A program made the translations under genes and the position numbers. Positions 1 to 10,301 of a stretch of 64,000 nucleotides of DNA are shown here, in pieces. Location: positions 110,991 through 174,990 of the forward strand of contig CAUYUJ010018626.1 of the NCBI GenBank assembly GCA_963575745.1. Direction: 5' to 3'. How positions within the stretch are numbered: the stretch's first letter is position 1; each line of letters starts with the position of its first letter. The notes beneath the pieces are model-generated. The model was not told the origin of the DNA and did no database searches. It saw only the letters and a list, made by a program, of their open reading frames with translations. Origin of the DNA: Prorocentrum cordatum (lineage: Eukaryota > Sar > Dinophyceae > Prorocentrales > Prorocentraceae).

Positions 1-660
1 CGGGGGGATGGGGGTGGGGGGAGATCGCGGTGAGCACATGAGGTTTCAAAGCCAAGCAAAACACATACACCATGTGTCGTTGCTCCCCATCCCCCCCAGC
101 AACTCAGCAGACAAAGCACATGTACCCTCTCTCTCACACACAAACAATACGCATGCACAGCGTGTCGTAGCATCGAGGGCGCCAGACACTGTGTGTGCTT
201 GGTTGCTGTTGCTATGAGAGCGCAGGGAAGCGTGCTGGGGGGGGGGGGGGCGCGGTGAGCACCTAGCGCCCAACAAATAGCAAAACACACGACACTGCGT
301 TCCTCGGTGACCGTTTTTTTGTCATTGTTTTGCCGATCGGCGCGGACCCTCGCACCCCCCACCAATGGAGTAGGTCTTGACTGTTTTTTGGCGCCTGCTT
401 CGAGTGGGTGGTGTCTCCCCCACAGGTCGCACCGCTGCAAACAGTCGCATTAAGCAGAGGTCTGGAGCCAGACCCCCCCTCCCCCCCCTTTCCGCCGAAT
501 GTCAAAACACCGAGCAAAAAAAGTTCACTTGCTTCATAACCCCAAAGGCACAAACAGCACACACCAAGCATACCCAGTTTTTCGTGTCACCGAGGGCCCG
601 CCTCTTCAGCATGGAACCCTTAACATTGCGTTTTCCTGATGCAAGTATCATTGCATGATG
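1..660. repeat. Dispersed repeat family also found at 52.6-53.8 kb
   Basis: No gene is visible. The stretch near 170-220 (core GAGGGCGCCAGACACTGTGT) closely resembles units at 53091-53130, 53335-53375 and 53565-53600, where the same core is followed by a TTGGTT-rich run and a G-rich stretch. An inverted-sense relative lies around 530-600. ORFs here are short and overlap on both strands, so I regard them as chance. Function unknown. Confidence 0.55.
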
Positions 661-966
661 GGCTCCTCCGTCAGACGGCCTTAAATATGGGATCCTTCGT
701 AAGGATCCCTTCGTGGTCCGGAATACTGAGTGGGGGGACCTTCTGGCAAGGAGTTTCTAGTGAGGCACAAAAAGCCTTTTGAACAAGAAATATGTGAGGA
801 TGCTTGTAGTGAGCCGTTCGCCAGCCAGCATCACAAGCTAAATAATGGTTTGTGCAAGAACCAAAGCAGGTAAGCGAAGCGACTGGCGTCTATGCAGCTT
901 CGTGCAGCGACTGGTTCTGCGGCTTCATTGTTGGAGCGTTTTTGGGGGGTCGCAGGTTGGGGATCT
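660..966. other. Gene-free stretch with a small hairpin
   Basis: No coding signal is seen. The only structure is a short perfect inverted repeat at about 692-711 (GGATCCTT, three-base loop, AAGGATCC). Confidence 0.4.
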
Positions 967-1140
967 CCCTCTCTCTCTCTCTCGTTCTCTCGCTGTCTCT
1001 CTCTCTCTCTCTCTTCCTCTGTCTCGGTTGCTGTCTCTCTTTCTCTTTCTTTCTCTCTGTATCTCTCTCTCTATATATATATGTATGGATAAAAGCACGT
1101 ACGTGTGTATATATATATATAGACATATGTATACATATAT
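967..1140. repeat. (CT)n microsatellite passing into (TA)n
   Basis: An imperfect (CT)n tract runs to about 1070 and is followed by short (TA)n runs near 1072-1082 and 1108-1122. No gene is seen. Confidence 0.9.
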
Positions 1141-1206
1141 GTACGCATCTGCTATACCGCGTCCCCTTCATCCCTCCTTCGTCCCGTGTGGTCCACCTAA
1201 TTCCAC

Positions 1207-1383
1207 TAAAGGGTGCGGCTGCCCCCGCCTTCCTGCGCCCCTCGGGCCCCAGCGGGGCGGCGTCCTGCGCAGACCAGGGCGTCAGCCCCCGCTCTGCGGG
1301 GTGCTGCCGAGCGCGCCGCTGCCGCCGCGTGCCTGCGCCCTTCTGCGGAGTCCCAGCGGGGCGGCGTCCCACGCGGACCTGGG
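1207..1383. repeat. Tandem duplication, about 104-bp period
   Basis: Two GC-rich copies share CAGCGGGGCGGCGTCC at 1251 and 1355 with similar surrounding sequence. They lie just upstream of a TCC tract. No protein family is recognised in any frame. Confidence 0.55.
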
Positions 1384-1451
1384 CTGCGGCCACGTCTTTG
1401 CGCCGCGCCCAGGGTTGGAGGGCCAAGTCTTTCTGCTTCTAGGAGAGCGAT

Positions 1452-1575
1452 ATTCTTCCTCCTCCTCGTCCTCCTCCTCCTCCTCCTCCTCCTCTTCGCC
1501 CTCGTCCTCCTCGTCCTCGTCCTCCTTGTCCTCCTGCCGCCATCCTCGTACTCGTCCTCGTCGTCGTCGTGCTTT
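1452..1575. repeat. (TCC)n polypyrimidine tract
   Basis: Triplet tract with scattered GTC interruptions. Translations give poly-Ser, poly-Leu or poly-Arg and should not be called as genes. It is one of more than twenty GGA/TCC blocks in the window. Confidence 0.9.
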
Positions 1576-2089
1576 CCAGCCAAAGTCCTCCAGGGAAGCA
1601 TTGGGCGCCGTGACGTCTATAGACGCAGTGGGGGGAAGACACGTCTATGGGCAGCTCGACCGCTGCGCTCGGCGCAGCACAGGGTCGGAGAACAGGGCAG
1701 CTCCGTCCACGCTGTGCGCTCCTGCCCTGGAGCAGGCCCCCCAGGGGCCTCGCACCCCCCCGCTTGGACGAGGCTCCGAGGCCCCTGGGGGGCTCTCTGG
1801 AAGACCCCCTCCCCCAAATCTTCCTTCTTGGAACCCTCCGGCATGGTGCCCCAAGCCCGGGGGTGCCAGCGCAGGGGCGCCCGCACGCGACGCCACGTAG
1901 CGGCCTCGGTGCGCTGGGCGCTGCCGCGCGCGCGCACCCCGCCCGTCGCCGGCCTCCTGCGCAGGCAGGGGGCGGGGCGGGAGGGCGCGGCTCGCGGCGA
2001 GGCGCAGGGCGGAGCGCGAGGGAGAAGAAGAGGGCAGGAGTTCTGATGCTCCAGCCTAATTTGGCCTTGATGCTATGATGTTCCAAGCT
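1576..2089. other. Gene-free GC-rich stretch
   Basis: Long ORFs exist on both strands because stop codons are rare in such GC-rich DNA. They overlap in several frames and show no recognisable domain. Confidence 0.4.
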
Positions 2090-2206
2090 CCTCCTCCCTC
2101 CTCCTCCTCCTCCTCCTCCTCCTCCTGCTCCTCCTCCTCCTCCTCCTCCTCTTCCTCCTCCTGCTCCTCCTCCTCCTCCTCCTCCTCCTCCTCCTCCTCC
2201 TCCTGA
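2090..2206. repeat. (TCC)n polypyrimidine tract
   Basis: Nearly pure TCC triplets with two TGC interruptions. A short GGA tract of opposite orientation follows at 2499-2525. Confidence 0.9.
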
Positions 2207-2525
2207 TGCTCTCCGCGGGCTGCCGGCTGCCATGAGCGAGGACCCCAGGCGGTGCGGTTCAGGAGAGCAAGAGGGCTCGATGGAACGCAATAATTATGAT
2301 GTTCCAACCTACTTTAGCCTCCATCGCCAGGAAGCATTTCGAGCACCACAACAGGCACCGAAGCTCGAGGGTTTTCACGTGCCGGGCCCCGGGAAACATT
2401 CGCCCGACACATGTTCGACACTGTTTCGACACTTATCCGGGTGCTCGAGATTATTTCTGGGATGTGGTCCTTAAGTACGATGGGAGCAACTTAAGGCAGG
2501 AGGAGGAGGAGGAGGAGGAGGAGGA

Positions 2526-3340
2526 GCATGGGGGAGCGAGGAGGAGGGGCAGCCGCGACGCCTCCCTCGCCTGTTTGCCCGACGTTGGCTCTGACTCGGT
2601 CTCAGAGCGTCCCTGAGTTCTCTTGGACAGCACCTGTCATGAGTGTTGGTCTTTACTCAGGGTTGTGGCGCCGACCACCCTGAAGAGTTTCTTGGCAGGC
2701 GCGCCGATGCCCAAAATGAGGAGGAGCAGGAAACGCGAAGACCCCATCCCCTCTTCAAGCGCTGTCTTGGGACTTTTGGGGGTTGAGACGAGCATGCGGA
2801 GGGGACAGCCGAACATTTCACATGCCTCGTCGCCCTCCCGCGAGCGGAGTTTGGTGGTGGACTGGCGTGGTGTTGTAAGGGACGTGCTCTTCGTCGTTAT
2901 CAAAACGTAGTTGCTGCTGCCGCATTTGCGCCAGACCTTCAGCGCATAGAATAACACCACCACCAACAACAACACCAACAACAACAATCAGGTTAAGACT
3001 GTTCGCTCCGACCTGCTCACGTGCCAATCAATACGTATATCCCAAGCCCTCGATACCCGCCCCGCCCTCGTCGTCTTCGATCGTACCCCTTTGGGGGTAT
3101 ATCTGTCTTGCCTGCCACGTGCATTTAGTACAGCCCCTAAAAAGGGAAGAGAGGACGGGTGGAAGGGGGAGGGATAATAATGGAGCACGAGAGGAATTAG
3201 CAGTAGGGGGGCAAGGAGTAGAAAACAAGTGGTAGAACCAGACGGGCACATCGGGTGGGCAGACCCATAGCGGGCAAGTCGGGAAGGCGGGCACAGGCGA
3301 CGAGGTCGAGCAGGCGGGTTGTTGAAGTTGTTGGGTCATG
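2526..3340. other. Gene-free stretch
   Basis: No recognisable protein or RNA gene. A short CAACAA-rich run lies near 2957-2987. ORFs are shorter than 120 codons, lie on both strands and match nothing I know. Confidence 0.4.
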
Positions 3341-3344
3341 CATG

Positions 3345-3540
3345 AATCGCGAGGCATTCTCGAGCGATAGCGCGATTCCCAAGTAAATCGTGAGAAAAGT
3401 CAAGGCGAGAGCGTGATTCCTGAGCACCGAGGGCGCATCGTCTGAATAAGTTGCGAGGAATTCCCACGCGAGAGCGCGATGCGTACATGAATTGTGAGGG
3501 AAGTCCCGCGCGAGAGCGTGACTTGGGAATAAACCGTAAA
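3345..3540. repeat. Degenerate tandem repeat with GCGAGAGCGCGAT core
   Basis: The core (CG)CGAGAGCG(C/T)GA recurs about every 50-65 bp, near 3361, 3408, 3469 and 3510, with an intervening GTGAG(G/A)(G/A)AAGTC-like block. Non-coding as far as I can see. Confidence 0.55.
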
Positions 3541-3957
3541 GAAGTATCATGCGGGGGTCGCTGTTATTGTAAACTGGGGGCCAGGAGCCCAGTTTGAGCC
3601 CCGTGCCTTGCCCTGATACTTACCCTGCGACGTACCCAACCCACGTGCATCAAATGGCAAGAGGAGTATGCCAACATTAGCAGGAACAACGACAGTGTAG
3701 ACGCGGCGATGTGCTGTGCAAGCTACATGGGATGCGCATGCGTTGCACGATTCACAGGACGACGATCGAAAGAACGAGGCTTGAGGCCCCAGGATCGAAG
3801 AAGAACGGGTACGGGAACGAGGGGTAGGAGAGGGATGGAATGGAGGGCGGGGGGGGCGAAAGGCCATCGCGGAAGCAGCAGCATGCATGGAGAAGGTGAG
3901 GCGGGGAATAGGACGACGATGAAAGTGGCGGGAGGAGACAGAAGACTGCCGCGTTTT
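3541..3957. other. Gene-free stretch
   Basis: No gene or repeat recognised. Only short overlapping ORFs on both strands. Confidence 0.35.
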
Positions 3958-4420
3958 TCAAGTGCGAGCTAAACCCGCAGCGCTGCCTGCGCCATGTCGT
4001 CGCAGAGTTCCACATGATAAAACTTGTTTAGAGTGCAAGGAACGAGCGAGGCGTAGCTCGCCCGCTAGCTTCTCCGCCTCCTTCCCGCACATTTCAGCGC
4101 GGGAGCTGAACGCTCGCAGGCGCGCCGCCAGGTCTGCGGGCGGCCCGCGGGAAAGAAACTCAAGGCCGGGGTCGCGTATCATCAATCGGTTGTCCATCGT
4201 CCAAAGTTGCACTGGCGACGTACTGGTTGAACGCGGAGCGAGCAGCATCACGCGCGTGCCTGAACGCCACGCAGGTACAGTACACGCGCGATTGGGACTT
4301 CAGGTCCATCACGCGCGTCTCCACCAGGCTTGGCAACACCACGCGACTGAGGATCTCACTGCGGTCTGCCATGCTGCTGTCCGCGAATGCAATGCGCTGC
4401 CTGCAAGTAAGGCGGCGGCG
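3958..4420 (-). other. Coding-like minus-strand stretch, unidentified
   Basis: Read on the minus strand, about 4404-4180 gives a plausibly protein-like stretch with mixed Asp, Glu, Lys, Val and Leu (around SSMADRSEILSRVVLPSLVE). About 4165-3990 gives a second one in another frame (FSSRAEMCGKEAEKLAGELR). The second could form a short amphipathic helix. The frame change near 4180 could be an intron boundary or a lesion. I do not recognise a family and no start or stop is convincing. It could equally be chance ORFs in GC-rich DNA. Confidence 0.22.
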
Positions 4421-4690
4421 TCCACTTGTCTCAGAAGATGTTCCCGCGGGCCCGAAGGGCGACCGCCAGCTCGAGCCGCGGCGCCGGCAGGCCAGATAAG
4501 GATCATGCAACAGCAAAGACGATGACAGAGCAACGAGGTATCGGCGAGTGCATGACCGGCCTCCGTTTCCTGCACTTCTTTCTTGTAGTTCCCCTAGCTC
4601 ATCGAGCTCAGCAGATGTTTCTGCGGGTCCAAAGGACGACCGCCAGCGCGAGTCGCAGCGTCGACGAGCTGCATCCACATCAGGCAACAC
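4418..4690. repeat. Diverged direct duplication of about 60 bp
   Basis: Similar blocks at about 4430-4485 and 4608-4665 share the layout CAG(A/C)AGATGTT, CGGG(T/C)CC, GACCGCCAGC, followed by a GAGCCGC-like end. They flank a unique spacer. No gene is assigned. Confidence 0.45.
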
Positions 4691-4802
4691 CCCAGGAGAC
4701 ACTGGCACACAACGATTTGACGTCAGTCAGTGCCAGACCACTCCATGTCTAGTTCCTCGCACACATACAGTCGATCGCAGATGCGGGATAATCGAAGTAG
4801 AA

Positions 4803-5757
4803 TGACGGGTCCAATCTGCGTCCGCGTAGGACGTCACTATGCTGGACCCCGCAGCAGGTCTCGAAAGTGGCGACAGTTTCATGGGCCCCACAGCAGCCCT
4901 CGAAAGTGGCGACAGTTTCACAGATCGTAGCCCCCCAGCGCTGGCGAGGTCTAATCTGAGTCCCCGTAGGACGTCACTCCGCTGGCCCCCCAGCAGCCTT
5001 CGAAAGTGGCGACAGTTTCACAGATCGCAGCCCCCCAGGGATGGCGAGGTCTAATCTGTATCCCCGTAGGGCGTCACTCCGCTGGGCCCCCCGCGCAGCC
5101 TTCGAAAGTGGCGACAGTTTCACAGATCGCAGCCCCCCAGGGATGGCGAGGTCTAATCTGAATCCCCGTAGGGCGTCACTCCGCTGGGCCCCCCAGCAGC
5201 CCTCGAAAGTGGCGACAGTTTCACAGATCGCAGCCCCCCAGGGATGGCGAGGTCTAATCTGAATCCCCGTAGGGCGTCACTCCGCTGGGCCCCCCAGCAG
5301 CCTCGAAAGTGGCGACAGTTTCACAGATCGCAGCCCCCCAGGGATGGCGAGGTCTAATTTGAATCCCCGTAGGGCGTCACTCCGCTGGGCCCCCCAGCAG
5401 CCTCGAAAGTGGCGACAGTTTCACAGATCGCAGCCCCCCAGGGATGGCGAGGTCTAATCTGAATCCCCGTAGGGCGTCACTCCGCTGGGCCCCCCACGCA
5501 GCCTTCGAAAGTGGCGACAGTTTCACAGATCGCAACCCCCCAGGGATGGCGAGGTCTAATCTGAATCCCCGTAGGGCGTCACTCCGCTGGGCCCCCCAGC
5601 AGGCCTCGAAAGTGGCGACAGTTTCACAGATCGCAGCCCCCCAGGGATGGCGAGGTCTAATCTGAATCCCCGTAGGGCGTCACTCCGCTGGGCCCCCCAG
5701 CAGCCCTCGAAAGTGACGACAGTTTCGCAGATCGCAGCCCCACCAGGGATGGCGGGA
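4803..5757. repeat. Satellite array, about 101-bp unit, 9 copies
   Basis: A head-to-tail array whose units contain CGAAAGTGGCGACAGTTTCA, GGGATGGCGAGGTCTAATCTG and TAGGGCGTCACTCCGCTGGG. ATGGCGAGG recurs at 5041, 5143, 5244, 5344, 5444, 5546, 5647 and, altered, at 5749, so the period is 100-102 bp. The left end (4803-4940) is more diverged and has a partial 39-bp duplication. A related, much older array lies at 15258-15600. The short ORFs (about 73 codons) are only the repeat read in phase. Confidence 0.92.
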
Positions 5758-5815
5758 GGAGGCGGGAAGGAAGGAAGGAAGGAAGGAAGGAAGGAAGGAA
5801 GGAAGGAAGGAAGGT
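5758..5815. repeat. (GGAA)n microsatellite
   Basis: About 12 near-perfect GGAA units abut the right end of the 101-bp satellite. Confidence 0.92.
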
Positions 5816-6914
5816 GGAGACCGCAGTGCTCTATTCAAAACGAGTACCCAACGCAGGAGGGTTGGGAAAAAAAACAGGGTGCGAGCCCCGGGGGAAGCAC
5901 CTCAATTGAAAAGACACAATGGTCACCAGAGGGGGGGATCAACAGTAATAATTGTTCAGTAATGAGAGTTCAACGACAACAACAACAAATGCAGAAGTTG
6001 TTCTGGGACCTTGTCGGCCGCTGCGGGGGCCCCAGCCGGAGCCCTGGGGATCGTCAGCAAGACCGGCCCGGGGGAAGGATCGGGGCATTTGGGGGGCCCA
6101 TGTTGAAAAACAGGGCGTAGGATTTCTGGCGTCATTGCGACCTTCAATCGGATTTCCTGCCTCGTCCCTTTCCAGTGCACTTGTGGGAGGCAGCCCAGAG
6201 CTACGAGTGCATGCCGCAATCTCCATTGACCTGGTCAGCTCCTTGGTGAAATTGTGCATGTGTATGTGTGTTGGTTATGTTATTTCTTTTTGATGTCTCT
6301 CCCTCACTCTATTGTTCTCCCTCTCTCTGTGCATACATGGATTCACATACACAACTCTCTTGTCCTATCTGTGTCTGTCGAAGATGACTGCGCTACGTGT
6401 GCGCCGTATGCGTTGGAGCTGGTCTTCATTCCGTCACTGTGCCTCCCCCTCCCAACGCGTTGGAGGCATCATTATCTGCCCAAGGGAAGAGGCGTTACGA
6501 CAAGAAGCAGGACTGTGTGCTTCAAGCTTCCTGTGCAGTCTATGTGAAACGCTTGCAGCTTCCACCACATGTCAACTCTTACGCTCTCTCGCAAAGCAGC
6601 AAGCGCCTTTGGATTTGCTGGCATGGTATGCTAGCAATTATGTTTGAGTGCTTTCCGTTTGAGAATGAGTGCGTTAGGGAAGCGACTTGCGATTGATCGG
6701 GTTCTGCCAGACAGGATACCCCCACGGTCTCCAGAGCACCCCTCACGAGGCTCAGAGGGAGCAAGGGCCTCCAACATGGAGCAGGAGGGTCGGGACACCG
6801 TAGGCCAGGGAGACCTTCAGCAGCACCCGAGTTGAGCACGACCAGTCGTGAGAAGCTCACCTGCGCACAGGAAAGCCGCACGGGAGTGGTGCAGCATGTC
6901 CAGTACAGTCGAAG
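5816..6914. other. Gene-free stretch
   Basis: No recognisable protein family. ORFs of 90-120 codons overlap on both strands. A TCTC-rich, AT-richer stretch lies at 6270-6380. Confidence 0.4.
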
Positions 6915-7106
6915 CAGGTGATAAAGGACGGGTAACCTCCCCAAGAGCGCCCTTGCAGCCTTGCCTCTTCAGCCCTTGGGTCCATCCTCAGCCATTTTCG
7001 ATGGCCCGCCCCGCTCGAAGAGCTTCGACATGGGCGTCCAGGGGGCTTGCAGTCTTATCGCTTATCGCGCATCCTTGCTATGCGAGTTGGCTGTATACTG
7101 GAGTCG
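6915..7106. repeat. Dispersed repeat, relative of the nested element at 58.2 kb
   Basis: The segment around 6960-7105 (CCCGCCCCGCTCGAAGAGCTTCG, then a CTTATCGC and GTTGGCTGTAT end) matches 58230-58388 in order and orientation. A further partial relative lies at 9790-9900. At 58.2 kb the unit appears as an insertion inside another element, which suggests it is mobile. Left boundary uncertain. Confidence 0.5.
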
Positions 7107-7656
7107 CGAGGCTCCCGCTGCGGATAGTGGCCTGCGGAGGAGCTGTGCGGGGAGAGCCCGTGGCGCGCAGTCGGCGTCGAAGCCAGGGGTGTGTCCCCTA
7201 AGAAGGCAGGGGGGCTTCTTTCGAGTAGGAGATCGACTTACCCCAGAATAGTTTTCCCGTCAAGTAGATCAGAAGACGTAGCATGTTCGTAGAGCCACGA
7301 GCCTTCTACGTATTTGTTCGCTGATTCGGCAAAAAACAATTCGGGGCAAATCAATGCCTCCTCCTCGAGTCTTGGACGCTCTCACGGCTTCCAAGAGGTC
7401 CGCTTGGAAGCTTCAGGGCCTTTCAGGCTTCCGGCGTTCCGAGCCTCCGGGCGTTACGGCGCCTTGAACAGAGAGCACACGGCGCGTTTTATCTTGAACC
7501 TTCGGCGCCTGGGGGTCTTGCCTGGACGTAACGTTCTGCGCAGTGGTGGAACCAAACAGCGAGGCCGAACTCCGCAACGCAGGATTCACTTCTCCACCGC
7601 GGGTGTCTCTACTGACCTTGTCCTCGCGCGCGCGGCTCCGCTGGGACTGCACCAGG
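7107..7656. other. Gene-free stretch
   Basis: One plus-strand ORF of about 169 codons spans 7314-7823, but it runs into the MITE at 7665 and has no recognisable motif. I treat it as chance. Confidence 0.4.
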
Positions 7657-7664
7657 CACTAGGC

Positions 7665-7823
7665 TTAAGTCGGGCCTGTCCCTCTACAGGAGGAATATGC
7701 GAAAATGGTCAAACAATAGTCTGGGACATGTTTTGGAGCAGTGTTTGGCCCACCTTGAACTTGTTTTGGCTATCTTGTATTTGTCGTCCAAAATCTCCCT
7801 GTAGGAGGACATGCCCGACCTAA
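7665..7823. mobile_element. MITE family 1, copy A (159 bp)
   Basis: Terminal inverted repeats begin TTAAGTCGGGCCTGTCC on the left and, read inward from the right, TTAGGTCGGGCATGTCC. An exact 8-bp direct repeat, CACTAGGC, flanks it at 7657-7664 and 7824-7831. The interior is AT-rich with no ORF, so this is a non-autonomous element. An 8-bp duplication is typical of hAT-type transposition. The superfamily is inferred from that length only. Confidence 0.85.
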
Positions 7824-8045
7824 CACTAGGCGGCTGTTCGAACACGTGGCCAAGCTGATTTGGGGGCCCGTGGTCGCAGGCGAACGGCGTCAGCGGGCCC
7901 TAACACGTCTGGAGCGGCGTCTTGGGCCCGTCCCACATAGCGAGCGGCTCGGGACGAAGGGCTGGCCCCGCGGAAGGGGTCGGGGCCTCAGGGGTCGGGA
8001 GCCTCGAGACGGGGGTCAATGCAAACGGGGGTCAGCCAGAGCGCC

Positions 8046-8225
8046 CGATCTTGCAGGATCTTGCAGGGGCCAGGGTCGCATTGACCCGGGCTTGGGTGCA
8101 GGATCCTGCAAGATCTTGCAGGATCCTTCGCGCTGGCCCGGGCTTGGGTGCATGATCTTATAGATCGGATTTTGCAAGGCCTGACTGACCCGGGTCTGGA
8201 CTCACCAGGGTCAGAAGATCCCCGA
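8046..8225. repeat. Dispersed repeat of GGATCTTGCAGGATC type
   Basis: The sequence is rich in overlapping TTGCAGGATC motifs and ends GGCCTGACTGACCCGGG before a CCCCGAG boundary. A diverged copy in the same orientation lies at about 54322-54454. Both copies lie near a (GGA)n tract. No coding potential. Confidence 0.6.
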
Positions 8226-8361
8226 GAGGAGGAGGAGGAGGAGGAGGAGGAGGAGGAGGAGGAGGAGGAGGAGGAGGAGGAGGAAGAGGAGGAGGAGGAG
8301 GAGGAGGAAAAAGAGGAGGAGGAAGAGGAGGAGGAGGGGGAGGAGGAGGAGGAGGAGGAAA
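8226..8361. repeat. (GGA)n polypurine tract
   Basis: About 45 triplets with a few GAA interruptions. The poly-Glu, poly-Ser and poly-Pro ORFs through it are artefacts. Confidence 0.93.
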
Positions 8362-8527
8362 GGGACCGCGCACTGAGATTGGCATCGCGGCACGCGAGGG
8401 GCACGTCTGGGGATCGGCCCCTCCGCTTCGCACCCACCCGGAGCCCGCAAAGAAGGGAGCACACAGCAGGCGCGCTCGGCAACGTGCAAGGATATGGCCC
8501 CCCCTTGTCCGCGAGGCCAGCCTCGTG

Positions 8528-8800
8528 TTAAGTCAGGCTTGTCCCTCTACAGAGGGACCATTCAAAAATAGGCAAAAATAGTATAGGGACGATTTTTTGG
8601 AGTATATGTGTTCAGATTCATGTTTGAATATTTTTGAGTATTTTTGATTTGTCGTCGAAACTCCGCCTGTGGCCAGCCTCGTGTTAAGTCAGGCCTTTCC
8701 CTCTACAAGAGGAGCATTCAAAATCGTATTGACAATAGTCAGGGTACGCTTTGTTTAATATCGTTTGGCCCTTTGGGTGCATTAAAACATATGTCTAAAA
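8528..8800. mobile_element. MITE family 1, two tandem truncated copies
   Basis: A family 1 left end begins at 8528. The copy runs into CTCCGCCTGT at 8670 and loses its right terminus. The 24-bp block GGCCAGCCTCGTGTTAAGTC plus four bases, seen at 8515-8538, recurs at 8671-8694 and starts a second, more decayed copy fading out near 8800. The repeated flank shows a 156-bp segmental duplication rather than two insertions. Confidence 0.7.
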
Positions 8801-9625
8801 TACCTCTCGTGCCTCGAACGTTTCCGCAATGCATGCTGTCGAAATCCACGGAAATGCATGTACACGCGTGTATGTTTCTCTCCTGGCGAACCCGGAGGGT
8901 AAGACGATGACCATGACCAACACTACGTGGAGACGTCGTTGCCGATCTTGGTCACCGTCCGTCTTGGCCACTGTCGAGTAGTGGCTCATCCTCGCAAATC
9001 TGCGACGGCCAGCATGGACCATGCCATGGCCAAGATCGGCGTCGACAATATCCCGCGACATTCTGGTCATGGCCAGCGTGTTTCTTCCCTCGACACAAGA
9101 TACCAAAGAGCACCAAATGGTCAGCTCCGCAAGCGAGGGCAGGCCTTGGCAGCGAAGGGTCCACGCCGCCGCACCCAGGGCTTCCCTGGAGTCGGCAGGA
9201 TGACCTCCAGGAAAGCACTGTGCGCTGGCCGAGGTTTCGGTCGATCGCCACGATGCTGGGAAGGCTGATGTCGACGTTTGTAGGGGGGCCCGCCGATTTA
9301 AACCAGATGTTGAACTCTTGTAGACTCAGGCGAACTTTACTCGCATGGCATTTCTCCCCCCCTCTGCCCCTCCGCCGCCTCTTCAAACAGCGCTGTGCCG
9401 AAGGCGCGCAGGAGAGCCTCGACTCGCGTGAGCTCCTGATCTCCTCTCGGGCATCCCTACGCCCTCCTCCCCCCCATGAACGCAGGCGTGCCAGAGTCTG
9501 GAGCAAGCATTTTTTTTATGGGGCCCTGCGGGGCCTAAACCCCGGCATTCCACAAGAAGGCGCGCGCGCGCACACCCCGCGCCGGCGGTGCGGCCCGTCT
9601 CGTACAGTCCAAACCGATGATGAGG
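8801..9625. other. Gene-free stretch
   Basis: A minus-strand ORF (8952-9506) and a plus-strand ORF (9220 onward) overlap almost fully. Neither carries a domain I recognise. No repeat family is evident. Confidence 0.35.
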
Positions 9626-9795
9626 TCCTCTTCCTCCTCGTCCTGCTCCTCCTCCTCCTCCACCTCCTCCTCCTCCTCCTCCTCTCCTCCTCCTCCTCCC
9701 CCCCCCCCCTCCCCTCCTCCTCCTCCTCCTCCTCCTCCTCCTCCTCCTCCTCCTGCTCCTCCTCCTCCCCCCCTCCTCCTCCTCCTCCTCCCTTC
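9626..9795. repeat. (TCC)n polypyrimidine tract
   Basis: TCC triplets with a C-rich interruption at about 9697-9712. Followed directly by a partial copy (9790-9900) of the dispersed repeat seen at 6915 and 58212. Confidence 0.92.
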
Positions 9796-10027
9796 CCAAG
9801 GGTACCCTTGCATCCTTGCCTCTTCAGCCTGTCGGGTCATCCTCAGCCACCTTCTTCGGTGGCCAGCCCCGCTCGGATAGCATTCCCTGCCCTCGCCCCA
9901 CTCGGACGCCGATCAGCGTGAGGTTAGGTCTGCGTGCGCATCACGTTCGGTGCCGTCGGAGGAGCTGGGGGGGGGGAGACAGCCCGGCCATGACAGGGAG
10001 TAGTTGTTGTCCTGACTCTCTGGGTGA

Positions 10028-10175
10028 CCCCTCCGCCTCCTCCCCTCCTCATCCTCTCCTCCTCCTCCTCCTCCTCCCCTCCTCCTCCTCCTCCTCCTCC
10101 TCCTCCCTCCTCCCTCCTCCTCCCTCCTCCTCCTCCTCCTCCTCCTCCTCCTCCTCCTCTTCCTCCTCCTCCTAG
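10028..10175. repeat. (TCC)n polypyrimidine tract
   Basis: TCC triplets with CCC and CAT interruptions. It ends where the decayed gene region begins. Confidence 0.92.
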
Positions 10176-10301
10176 CCCCTTTCGGCCCCTGGGTGCCCAG
10201 GAGGGGGGGTCGCTCGCGAGCGCACTTGAAAGGGGCGCAGCTCGCGAGAGCCAGGAGCCTCCATGTCATGGCGAAGCAGCCCGGCTGCAGACGGCGCCCC
10301 A

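Noticed and set aside
8226-8361. Long poly-Glu, poly-Ser, poly-Pro and poly-Leu ORFs across GGA/TCC tracts (here and in all other tracts)
   Set aside because: Triplet repeats of GGA or TCC contain no stop codons in any frame, so long ORFs are expected. They lack complex sequence and overlap on both strands.
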